Assembly: GCA_011009095.1 (NCBI GenBank)
Contig: VTPC01005999.1
Span: forward strand, 127,019 to 191,018
DNA: 64,000 nucleotides
Direction of reading: 5' to 3'
Origin: Ignelater luminosus
Taxonomy: Eukaryota; Arthropoda; Insecta; Coleoptera; Elateridae
The notes under the pieces are model-generated. The model had not been told where the DNA came from. It saw nothing but the letters and a program-made list of their open reading frames with translations, and searched no databases. The position numbers were made by a program, and so were the translations under genes. The stretch's first letter is position 1. Every line of letters begins with the position of its first letter. This document shows positions 22,884-35,208 of this stretch, piece after piece.

Positions 22884-25800
22884 GTGCGACATCAGCTGGG
22901 CGTGGCGCCGACCTGAGCTTCCCTGGTCTGCGGCCAGAGGATGCTGATTCACCAGGCGTTTAAATATCTCCTGAAATATTGCATCTTGGCAATTAAAAGT
23001 TGACTCATCGGATGCCAACATTATTAGATGAGATATTCGTAGGAATTCTAGTTGGAAATTGAAATTGTTTCGATTACGTGTCTCCATTACATGCAAATTA
23101 CTTCATTTGTATTTACTTGTAAAATTGAGATTAATAATAAGATTGTTTTCGAAAAAATAAATTCATTTTTTGTACAAAATACCTGTTTTACTCAACCCTA
23201 TCCAATAGTACGTTAAATATATTAATGAGTCATTTTAATACCCCCACAAATATTAAATCACAGACAAATCGTTTTGCAAGTTGCGGATGTTATTTCGCCA
23301 GCTGCCATTACGACCGGAAGTTATTTTTATTTCATTGCTGTTGTTGGTCTAAACGCGGCTGGTTTTAGTGTCGTGAGAGACATTTAAGAGGAGAACGTCC
23401 GTCTTTGTAGTAGACAATAATGTTAATCATCAACAACCATTCATGGTTATCTTCTACTTCAATTTACGATGTCTCTAACTGGCATCAGCTGATTTTGTCG
23501 TCGTAACCGTAGAACAGAATCGCCGATTGTGATATGACACCACATGATATGAGGGAATCAACGCTTGGAGAGGGGAGGAGATACAGGACGTTTGAAAGAA
23601 TTCTAAAATAATGACCATGAACCAAATTTCTTGTGATGTGATTAACATTTAACAACTAAACCACTAAAGTGTAAGACTGAAACAGTTACAAAACGCCGAT
23701 AAAACAAGGTGAGAGGTCATTTATTGTTGATAAACAGTGTACAGCGTAAATCCATTTAACACTGAATGAAAAACGGAACAGCTGAATAACCACATAAAAC
23801 TTTTAATATTGCAGCCGGACGTAAAGTCATTAGTCTTGCACGGTTTCTCATGTTATCATTGCCACGTTGAGGTTTTTAATTAATTAGTTTATACTAACGA
23901 CCGTCTTTTTTTTAAATTTACCTCTGAAGTGCATGTAGTTTATTCCCACGTACTGTGTGACGACTTAATTTGGCAGTTTCTCACCAACTTTGCCAAAATG
24001 TCGAATTTTAAAACATTTTAAGCTAAATATTAATAATTGCGGCTCATTTTTTATATACAGAGTGTTACTGGATTAGTATTCAAATGAATCTACATGAATT
24101 TAAATTTTCAAAAAGATTGCTGCTAATTGCTTCATGTTTAATCGTATACGATCTCTTTCCTTCTCCCCTTCAGTAGATTCAACGTATTTCAACAACTTCT
24201 TACTAAGTTCTGTCTTTCTGTCAATTTTAGAATTTTAGGAATTACTGCAGCTGTTTTGTTGTTGTAATAGATTCGACTTAAACGTGATTATTAGATGTTG
24301 ACCCATTTCATTATAATCTTTCAAAATTTCAGTAAGACATTCTTTGTGTGTATCTCTTGGCATACTACACTGAGAAGGCCTCTCTTAATGATCGCTGACT
24401 GACACAAATTAGAGGTTTCAACTTTTGATCCACTGAATATGAAAAAAACCTTGGCGTCATTCTATACAAACAGGCAAAGATAAAATATTCTCTATGTAAA
24501 CTTTGTAAATTCTAGAGAAGGTTGATTAACCTATCCTTGTCCTCTGAGGTTTTGATAGTTTTATCATTCGTTTCATCTTAACTTCTGTATTGTCGTAAGC
24601 CCAATTTTTGTAACTTTCAAATATTAACATAACATCCACCCTGATACTACTTTAGGTGCAAATGTGCTTTCATTATGTTTAGTTACACGTTTCCTCTTGG
24701 CGTGGTAATACATCTGCAATGTCTAAATTTTTGCTATTTTCTCCAAACATTCCGTAATTCCAGTACAGACGTGAATCGATGGATTCCCTTGCTTGGCAAC
24801 GTTTAACTGTTTGTACTCATCCATCTGTTGCAATATTCTTTTTCTCAATTCTTTAACGAAAAACATGACCAAAACGGCTACTTCATATCGATTTTGCCCA
24901 ACAATAGTTTTTTTCTAAATTAAATCGTTGGTTAAGTATCGCAGAATCAACGAATTAGTTTTAACGTTCAAGCTTTACATAACAATTCAAAGAATTTCCG
25001 TATGTGAACTAGAAAAAGTCAAATTAAAATTATTCAACTTTCAATATCGACAACTTTCCACTAATTATTTAGTATCTCGCATTCTTGTGGTAATTTTGGG
25101 GTTGATTTATGTCTACTCCAAAATTCGACCAAACCCGGAATATCTAAGAAGCTAACGGACACGATTAATTTTGCCTCAAAATTTATGGGTTATTTTCCTC
25201 CAAAAAGAAATTTTATTTTTTCGGCGTACGTGACAACCTTCCTCCATTTCTTGGAAATTGCACTCCCTGAATATTAATAACGTAGGTTGATATTATTAGG
25301 TGTGTGTAGTATGTCTGCAGACACACTACGTATTTTTCTAGTCGTAAAAACGCAGATCTGGGTCAATCTGAAACTCCCTAACATGACGTTTTGCATTTCT
25401 AGCTGGCGTATATTGATTACATTTCTAGGAGATCACATTACTAACTCTGTTTTATTATAATGTCGAGATTAGAGAGAGAGTTGCGACCGAATTTTTCGAA
25501 TATGATGTCAACGAAGCACGAGTGCAAAGCTCAGCTGATTTGTGTGTGTCGGGAGGCCTTTGTGAGGTGCCAAAGCCTGACCTCACAACTTTTATTTTCA
25601 TTCTAGGAACTCGCGAAGTTGCCGGTCCTATTTCGACATTTGTCCTAAATGTGTTCGTTTGGAAATTGCATTTTATGTGGAGTAGTATGTATAAATGTGG
25701 AAGGGAAAAATATACGTAGAAATTCTTTCTAGGCGGGAAATCCTTAACATTCTTGTTGGATGTATTAAGCAAGGAATTTTAATTACATTCATGTGCACAA

Positions 25801-26770
25801 TAATAATGTGTTTATTAATTTATACATTCCCGAGGTTGCATAACAAAGAATATGTTAAGAGGAAGTGGAGAAAAATGTGCTTATTTCGATCGAGTTACAT
25901 TTCAATATAATTGAAGAAACATAAATTGCATGGATGGACGTAGTAGTAAAACGTACTCACTCTCGTAAAACTGGCAAACCGTAAATAAAGCCAAGGTTTC
26001 TCTCATAACTAGCTTGTCATCTGCGGTAACCATAAAATTAAAATAAAATAAAAACCAAAAAAATAATTAGTTTTTGCTTATTATATCATCTTCTAATCTG
26101 AATCGCATTATTTATTACAACCGAGACAAATCGGAACATTAAAAAGAGAGGACCTTACAATGCAAAATACATACACACGAGTAAGGGGAAGAACCTCGTT
26201 AACCGCATTACAACAATCACATTTCCTTTTATTATACGAACTAGATCCTTCAATTTATCCTTTGTATCCGTCTAGTTTGCAATAGGAAACGTCTAGTATC
26301 TCGTGTGACACTTATGAGCAAGCATTTGAATTATCATAATAATAATAACAATTGCACTTGAAGAGAAAACGCAATAAAAGTTTATTGTTATAGGTTAGGT
26401 TGGCTTGACAATAAGATTGAAAATTCATCCACGTGTATTTATCAAAAACAAAAAATAAATAAACATTTTATAAACATAAATTAAAAAGGAGCTGATAAGT
26501 TGATTCAACTGTCAATCCTTAAAGTAAACTGAAATAATAAAGAATAATTTATTTTACTTTAAATAATTATTAGGCAAGCTATTGTTCATTCATTTTTTAT
26601 GTACATACATATAGTGAGAACATACTTCGATCATGATTGCATTATTGTGTTCTGTTATAGGTAGACTTTTTTCTATGCTGACCTTTACTGCGAAATAGAG
26701 AGCTTTGTTAGATTTTGATCAAATTTGGTGAAACATAATCCGGATCTTGCGTAAAAGGAGTATGAAGTCA

Positions 26771-26865
26771 GTTGAAAAAGAAAAAGAATAAGAATAAGAA
26801 AACGGAAAAGAAGACAAACAAGAAAAAAGGAAAAAGAAGAAAACTAATAGAAAATGAAGAAAAGT
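26771..26865 (+). repeat. Polypurine tract
   Basis: Nearly 95 bases of almost only A and G with repeated GAAAAAG and AAGAATAAG units. Low-complexity DNA; it may stem from simple-repeat expansion. Confidence 0.7.
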
Positions 26866-29800
26866 TGTCGCTTCTTACACCAACAGTCACGCCATAGCAC
26901 CAAATTTTGCTTCGGAGAGAATCTTATCAATATAAAAATTCCGTTTTCCTTTCAAAAATCTTCTTTCATTTTAATCAGTAGGTAGTTTTCTTCTTCCACA
27001 TATCAAGTTATACTTGATTTTCTAAACTAAATCGTTTTATCTTGTTTGTATTTCTTTTCAGAATATTTGTTTTACTGTTTTTTGTTACAAATTCTTGAGT
27101 TTGAAAAACCATCAATTCCGATTTGCAGCAGTCAAGATGATACCCGAAACAAGACTCTCGAATTCTTCTTTGTTGTACAGCAACCACGCAAAGTTGGATA
27201 TTATAAGAGCTTCATATGCTTAGGCATGCATGCATAGGTTTTTTTTTGCTTCATACAAACTTGATCCATCATTGAAGGATCGCCATGAAATTAGCGGAGA
27301 CCCGGCGCATCTACAGAAAAATCTTTTCCAATTGCTAAATTAATCAGAAATCTTACAGAGAAAAAACATTTTACATCACTCCGAACAAAGAAATTCCTAG
27401 TTTGCATCCTTTCACAATCATCTGAACATTTCTACCTTAGGTCAACACAAACATCAACTTCACCAACTTACTGTAGTCTATACTCTTAAAAAGTCTAAAC
27501 ACAAATAGACTGTACCATACCAAAGCGTAACTTCAGATTTATGAACCATGGACATACTTTTATGCAAAGCCTCTCATTATGCGCTTTACTACAAGTAGAG
27601 GTGGCCCTCACATTACGATCACATTCTGAGAACGACTGTTCTCACTAAAGTTTTGCTGTGGTTTTTCTTAAAAATGAAGGTAGTTGTCGTTAGAGCACTC
27701 CATCAACCTGCGTCAGCCGTCTACAGTTACCACCCCAATTCAAGGAGTCATCGAAGTTCCAAAACATGTGCCAGTACTATGCGCTCAGCCGTCTTGACAC
27801 CATTCTCCATCGCCATGGCCTATAAGCTCGTGGTGATGTGATTCTGAAGTCTAAACGCCGCTTTCGTTCCTGTTTTTTTTACTTCACTGTCGTCATCATC
27901 AACACCATGTTAAGAAAGAAGCTCCATTACTGTTGCATCCTGCTGACTAGGCGTCCTTTGGCAACAACTTCTCAACCAACGCTTTGACAATATTAACCCT
28001 TGAACCCTTCTTGCCGACATTCCTCACCATCTCGAGGGAATGTAAGTGAATACTACGAACTTACCAGTGTCTTGTGTGGTGCAGATGGAATTTGGCTGGC
28101 GCTTCATTTATCACCTTTCATTGAGCCAGCTCACCACCTCTACCGAGATATTAGAGGGTCTCCAGTCTGCGATGCTTATGTCCACTGGGTTCCAAATTTT
28201 TATACATTATAAAAATAATAAAGTGTCCTTTGGTTTGTTTGTTGTAGTATGTACCTTCTTGATCCAGATATGATTCTTTGAGGGTCGTTCACTTAACTTT
28301 TCATAGCTCCTCCAAGATTTCAGTAGAACCTTGTTTATCCATACCTGCTTGTATTCCATAACGAGAAACTCTCTCCTATGATCAACTACCTAAAAAGCAC
28401 AAATTATAACTAAGTATGACTGGCTATAGAAGGAGATGCTTTGATACAAGAGCGAGACTTTCTCACCATCGCGTCGCATACAAACAGGCAGAAACGAACA
28501 GTACCTGTCCTACAATTTTAGAAGTTAATGGAGGAGATATTATTAATTGGATAATATCCTTCAAAGAGTATTTAGGCGAGTTATCTGATTATACAGAAAT
28601 CCTTACGTTTCTGTAAACTCAGTATTTTTCGTAAGTATCCCAGTCTTTACGAAGCTCTGCGTTTTTGTAAACCTTTGTAGGTTTCTTAAGTCGTCCTACA
28701 AATTCTTGAAGAACATCTTGCAAGCTCGCTGATCCTTGAGGGCTTCATATCCTAGTGAGACTGGGTTTCTTGATCCCTTGTTCCCTTGGTAGTTACATCA
28801 CTAATTAAAAAAAAAACAAACCTAAAAAAGCATTTTTCAACTCCAGAGTAAGAGAATACTTAGAATTGATATTCGTAAGGTTTTTATTAGAAATCTAGAA
28901 GACTATACGATTTATAGTTCCCCAAAAATATTCATTCGTCGCTGGATTCAATAACTACTATCTCTTTAAAATCTTACACAATCTATTGGTTTTAAGAAAT
29001 TAGATAACTAAATTCTCACATGAATCATATTTGTTTTGCCATTTTAAAGCCTCGTGTCTACTTTTCAATTTACCTTTTTTACTACATCCTTCAGTTGCCT
29101 GCAAGAAAAACGTAGTTTGAACTTTATTTATTCTCTTACCGAGTTTTGCTTTTAGTGCGTTTCCCTTCGGTTTCAAAACGAAACCAAGTTATCCCAGTTT
29201 TAAACCAATACTCTCTTTGGCATACTACTAAACAAAAAAACTCGATATTTGCTGTATAGTGATCATCTGTTTCACAATTGGAAAACCTTCATAGTTTACT
29301 TGAATAATAAGGAAACAGTAATCGCAGACATGACACATAGGAATTTTTAACGAAAGTTTTTTAGCAACACAGGAAATACGAAATCTGTTTTGATTCAAAT
29401 CAAACTTAAAGCACATGACATTATGAAATAAACAGCTGCTAGTTATTTTTTTTCCAATAAACCAAACTAATGTCCACAGCAATGATTGTTTTTTGGTAAT
29501 ACAAAAATAATCTTTAAAGGTGTGTAACAAGGTTAATTTAGGGGCCAAAATTATTTTATTTCACAAATTGATTGGTTTTACAATTTTACACGTTAAAGTT
29601 TAAGTTACACTTCCAGCTGTGAAGGCGGACAACATCAACACTTTTATAGTTAAAGCTTGCCAACTGATGAGATAACTATAATTATCTGCCGCGAAAAAAC
29701 TAATAATAGGTTTATTTATGCGATCAGGTGTTTTAAAAAGTTGGCGCCGTTAACATAAATAGATGAGATAAATAGATGTAAAATTTTGCTAAAAATAAAC

Positions 29801-31019
29801 GCGATTGTATGCAAATACGTGGGGCCACACTGCTCGTTCGTGAAGCATATAATTTTTTTTATCCTTGCCAAGCAACTAAGCTTTAAATGACAAATTTGAT
29901 TCTATCTTGCAAATCTGTTTGAGAAGGTCGTGAAGTTGGATGGAATTCTACTATACAATCTACAATGTAGGACTTCTTCAGAAAAACTAGAAACGAAACA
30001 AAAATAAATTACACATAAATAACGTAAGTATCCGGCGAGAACCAGAAATGTTTATGAATAGGTCAATAGCATTAGTCGAATCAAGGACATTAGTTATTAA
30101 TATGGAAAAGTCAGCATCGCGGCAAAGATGCATATTATATGAACGGTGACACAGGTGTTCTTGACGTGTTTCCATAATAAAACGGCGTTAATTGTGGAAA
30201 CATTTTGAGGTTATACAACATTGCAAAAAGAACTTCCATTGACGAGAGGTGGTTGCTCTGTGCCATAAGAGGACGTGGACGTGAAGGGAACACTTTGGAA
30301 TGCATGACGTCACGTTCGTGCACCGAGTGACCGAGTGCAACGTGGGAATGTGGATATTACCACATCGATAAACGCTGGGCTAGCTATTTTCACGATGAAG
30401 TTGAAATTTGACTGGTTCTCAAGCTTTTATTAATTGAATGTTTTAAAATTCAAGTCGAGTCTTAGAGGTTTATAAAAATTGCTGAGAATTACTAACAAGA
30501 GAATCTTCATTTGTTCATAATTTATTCCATGATAATTTTGTCTAAATAGCGTAAAAGCCAAGAGAAAAATAATTACAATGTAATTACATGGTTTTTAGTA
30601 CCTGTTGTTAATAACATAAATTTGAATTAATTGTAGGTCAAATTCCACTACACCACAGGAATTTCTGTAATTTCCTATCGATTGTTAAATTACCAAGAAA
30701 TACAGCAAAAACAGAGGCGCCCACATGCAAAAAAATTCTCGAAAACAAACCTTTAAAATGCATAAAGGAATTATCGAACGGAAATTCCAAGTTAAAATGA
30801 TGAAATACTCAAAACGGTACGAAAATAGATAATACCAGGAATTTTGTTTGTTTATCCTTAATTATATAAAACGAATGTTTGTGATTGTAATCTAACAGGC
30901 GCCTCGGATCAGCTGTTAGTTGTTTACGTGACTCTTTTTTATCTTCCATTTTAAATGTTATCTCTCTGAACATAGGCTAAGCTATTCTTAGTATACTCGT
31001 ATAATTTAATTTCCAGCTG

Positions 31020-34000
31020 AATTGTGATATTTACAGAATCACGCTGAATCATCCGATTATATTTCGTCACTACTTTTTAAACGGTACTCGACTATTTTTG
31101 GTAGTTAAAATTTAGAAGTTTTGTTGTTGCCGTGCGAAAGATACAACAGACAGTCGGTGTCGACCTACACATACACCTTCTGCTGGTGGGTCGTTGGTAT
31201 TTCGTAGTGCTTTCTCTTTGAACGGGCGTAGAGTTCAATTGAAAGTCTGTCTGATTGACGGACAGTTTATCGAACGAACATATTTTCGATCCATTCACGT
31301 AACCATATTTGGACATGAAACAACACATGTTACTTGTTACTCTAAATTCTTTAATGCACACGAAATTCTTTGGTAATTGTTCTATTCCGTTTCATGCTCC
31401 AAATTGGTATTTTTAGTTTAAAGTTGTTATGGAAAAAATATGCAATTTAATTGCTAGATAAGCATGGAATGGAGATTGATATAACAGTAAACAAAGGAAA
31501 TGTTATAAAGTACAGAAAAAAACTTCCCAAAAGAAAACACCAACGACTTTTTGATTGTTTTGAAAATTTGAACTGGGCATGTGCAATGTGTTAATAGCAC
31601 TTATAGTTAAGTTTCAATTATATGATCAATTGTAAATCTTGAAAATTTAACAAAGAATGAACGACTGTTTGCTAATTTGCTGATCGTACACGTACCAAAA
31701 TTTTACCTGATTTTTAGTTCATCGGTTCTTGAATGAGCTTGCAGTCGAACCTCTGTTGAAGAAACTGTTGGCAGATGAATAAAATGGTATTCCAAAAAGT
31801 ACTTTACGTAATTACTTCAAGTTAAAATTGATCAGGAGAAAGAAACTTACAGTAGAACCTTCGGACTGACTAGCTGAAAGCAGAAATTAGACCAGGTGCT
31901 TTGAAACAAAGCCCAGAAGTGTCGTAGAACGACAATAAAGAAGCCAAATTTAATTGTGACTACTGTTTTCAGAAACTAAAGGAAGTGTAGATGATAAATT
32001 TGACTTGCTCAATATTTAAAACTTGCTAGTTTTGGACATGATTTTCTGTTACTTATGCAGCAACTTAAAGCTAAACAATAGTGTATATTTGCTGATTCAT
32101 TTAATTGTTATACTCTTGCTACAGACTTTTCGTTAGGTTTTTCTTTGTAGCATTTCTAACTTTCTATACTTCATTCTGCGTTTTTGTGCTTTTTTGTTCC
32201 CAACTTATTCTGCTTATGCTTCTACACCTAATTTCGGAACGCAAGGATTAGTTCTATCTAACATTCCTTGAACTGTTCGGGCTTTTTTGATCGATTGAGC
32301 TTTTTGGGTTTATTACGTTGTGCTTTTGCTCGGGTAATTGAGTTCTCACTCTGACAAAGTCTGATCGAATTCTTTAAGTTGGTAAAGCGTTTCTCGTTAA
32401 TTCATTAAATATCTAAAAATATCTCATTTGATAAGATGCGATGTTGAAGTAAACTTCCTATAATAAAAAACCTAGATCGAGCCTCCTCTTTAAAAATTTT
32501 TTAAAATCAATGTACTTCCAGCTATTTAAGATTCGAAGTTTCAAACTTTTTCAGATCGAACGTTTAGGTTTTTGGTTCGATTAAGGTTTTTGGGTTATTT
32601 ACAGTTTTCCAACCAGTAAGCTTTTTTGAACCATTCAAACTTGTATTCATCAAAATTTCTAACACTTTTTCTATGAGCCTTCAAGTTTATTTCAGTTCTA
32701 GAAGTTTTTACGTGTGAGAGGCTCTAAAAGCTCAGTTAGTATTGGGAGTCTTGTGGGCAAACAGATTGAACAACTTTGATAGCTACTAGAAATTTAATTT
32801 TTCTTTATTAGTCTCATGATAATTTTCAGGATTGATACTAATGTAAGGTGGTAATCGCATTGTCTTGCAAGGGCGGTCAGTACCACGATTTGCAAGTTTG
32901 CGCTGGCGTTATATCACAAATAAATGTTACTGGCGTAATACTTAAAAACTTGCATTCAAAAGCTGAACAGTATAAGACTTGGTTTGCAAAGCGTGTGCAA
33001 ACTGAAGAATTACACTATGCGAGTAACCCTTCTCATTTCAGCTGCGTTGAAATGCACGGTATCAACTTTCTGAGGAGAATTATGGCGTCATCCCAAAAAG
33101 ATAGAAATTTAATCATACCTGGTTTCATTTGCGAGATTACCTCACGCTGTGTCAACAGACTCTTACGATTTTGTTGCCTCACGAGCATACATATGATGGC
33201 ATGTTTGCTTCATAATCACATCTGAGAGTGACGCCTCTTGAATTTGCCATGCTTTGTAAATGCACTCTGGCTAGGCATCCTTGCTAAATCAATGCACACT
33301 TAAAATGCATGTAGTTTGCAAGTCGAATGCAAACCGGTCATCATATTTACGTAGCTTTGTAATGATACCTACAAATGCTGCAACCTCCACATTTTTAAAC
33401 CACGAACCACGTAGACTTATTGTCTTCGTTTAAAACTAGAAGAATTTGCTAAATCTATTTAGAGATTGATGACATTTACTTAGATTTGCTATGTGCTTAT
33501 TGAACCAGGACCCCAATGTTAAACGACATGAAGAACGTCTTAAAAAAATTCTACTTAGATGTGTTTGTTGTTATGCAAACTATTATTATTGTTTCGAAAT
33601 GAATGAGCCCCTTACGACTTAGGTGACCTTTGAACGAATTAGCCTGTTTTTTTATCCGGCAAGTCGAAGGTAGGAAACTCTCTAGAATCGATTCAAATAC
33701 AATGGAGTGCTCTGTTGAATGATACCTCTATTCAAACTTGTTGAACAGGGCAAATTTGGTTGAAGAATGGGAATTGATCTCCTGTCATAGATAGAGTTAG
33801 ATTGTGTTCTAAACTCGTTTTTTTTTTTCCAAAAAGAGTGCCTTCTCAATACATTATCTTTCTCTCTCGTTTCTCAAACTGTAACTGTTCTCAAGTTAGA
33901 TGTTCTTTCGAATACTACCCAGATTGGCGACTTTTCAAATTGTGTCAAATTTAATTAGAACACATTTTGCCAGTAGCAACCTAGTCCTTGTTTACTTTGA

Positions 34001-35041
34001 TTTTATTATGATTTAGCTACTGTACTGCGGTTCTTGGTTCTCTCAGAGTTCCAATGTAAATTTGACACAGTGCAAATTCAAAGGTCATGCTAGTTTTAAT
34101 GCTCCTCCTCGAATGCAAATTCGTCAAAAATCAAGTGAAAGCAAAATTTCAAAACTTTATATTTCACTATGGAAATTGATTTAATATGCAATTTAAAGAG
34201 GTTCTAAAAAAATTCCTGTAATAATTAAGAAACGACGTAAAAATAAACAAGTGATCGTGCCTTTGAAACAAGAGAAATTGGAGTAGAATTAAGCAATATT
34301 TAAACTTTTGATGTTAAATGTAAATACAAAATACACAGCTTCCTTATTTTTGGAAATGCGGCCTCACATTAATTAGTATTTGAATATTTCGCGATTATTA
34401 GTGTAAAATGTTTGAAAGATAGTAATTTAAAAAATGGAATACCTCTAGTCTTGTCAATCGATATCTTTTTTTTTGCCAGAATTAATGAAAACGTCAGTTT
34501 TTTTCCATAAAATTAACATCTTTTCAGAAAATATTTCTGTTCAAATGTCTTTTATAAGTTTCTCTTTTTTTGTAAAATGGGAAAAATGAAAACATATGGA
34601 TCTGTCGTCGCATCGCCTAACAACAAAATTACATTATAAAAAACTCTTTTGGATCATCCTGTATGTATATGGGTCTTTTTCCTTCGTTCTCATTTTTTCT
34701 TTGATATATTTGCTATAAAGAAGCAAATTAAATCAAATTTGTTTTGCTTGATTAGAATCTTGTCATCTTTGATGAAAATAAGTATTATGTACACAAATGA
34801 AAACACGACATTTTCAATTGTTTAATGTTATTACGCAAAGAAAAAAAATTAAAATAATTATAAATATTTATTAAATGCCATACCATCCGATTTAGCGCAT
34901 GTTCCCTCGTTCCTTCTATGTGCATCTAATTCCGAGCAAGCAAAACTTAGCTAATATACACGTGCATTAATTCCTGGATTGATTCAAATTAAGTTGGTTT
35001 AGCCACTGCATTAGCACATCAAAGCATATTGTGCGTGTTGG
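31020..35041. other. Non-coding stretch, no gene recognised
   Basis: The longest plus-strand frame here (32848-33225, GTG start, 125 codons) has no recognisable domain. Its surroundings repeat TTTGCAA and AATGCA words, which looks more like regulatory or chance sequence than protein. One further CAGCTG lies at 33039. No transposon ends were seen. Confidence 0.4.
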
Positions 35042-35208
35042 ATGACATCTAAAAGCTTTCCAAGGGGGGGCCCTACGGCATCAGCAGCACCAGCGTCGGC
35101 AACAAACAGCCAGCAGCAGCGAGCAGCAGGAATGTCGCAACGGGCAGTTGCCATGGTAACCGCTATCATCAGCAGTCAGATGTGACCTTGGCCGCAGGAA
35201 GGGTGAGT
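35042..35208 (+). other. GC-rich island with CAG-rich open frames and a splice-donor-like site
   Basis: This island differs sharply from its AT-rich surroundings. A 47-codon ATG frame runs 35042-35185 and is rich in Ala, Ser and Gln (CAG/AGC repeats). GGGTGAGT at 35202-35208 is a good plus-strand splice donor. A second frame is also open through the island, so openness may only reflect base composition. It could be a first exon on the plus strand or a promoter/enhancer. Confidence 0.3.
35147..35160. promoter_or_regulatory. Perfect RFX X-box palindrome
   Basis: GTTGCCATGGTAAC is a perfect inverted repeat and the textbook X-box bound by RFX-family factors, which drive ciliary and sensory neuron genes in animals. 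It lies inside the 35.0-35.2 kb GC island. A second, imperfect X-box (minus strand GTTGCCATGGTGAT) is at 41787-41800. Confidence 0.55.

Larger units (their letters stand above)
19424..31019. promoter_or_regulatory. Cluster of 14 CAGCTG E-boxes in the presumptive AP-4 intron
   Basis: CAGCTG occurs at 19424, 19737, 21303, 22366, 22893, 23299, 23486, 23779, 24248, 25532, 29433, 29614, 30910 and 31014. Seven fall within 21.3-24.3 kb. By a rough hand estimate at about one-third GC, one or two would be expected in 11.6 kb. CAGCTG is the core AP-4 site (known for the family). Apart from one site in the AP-4 exon and three inside transposons, the window left of 19 kb has none. Other bHLH factors (Scute/Twist classes) can use the same motif, so the regulator is inferred. 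No coding exon was seen within this span. Confidence 0.5.

Noticed and set aside
27660-28280. GC-richer stretch with interrupted frames on both strands
   Set aside because: It looks like a decayed coding relic, but no reading in any frame gave a recognisable family.
32848-33225. 125-codon plus-strand frame
   Set aside because: Begins with GTG, lacks an ATG near the start, has no recognisable motif and no neighbouring exons; likely chance.
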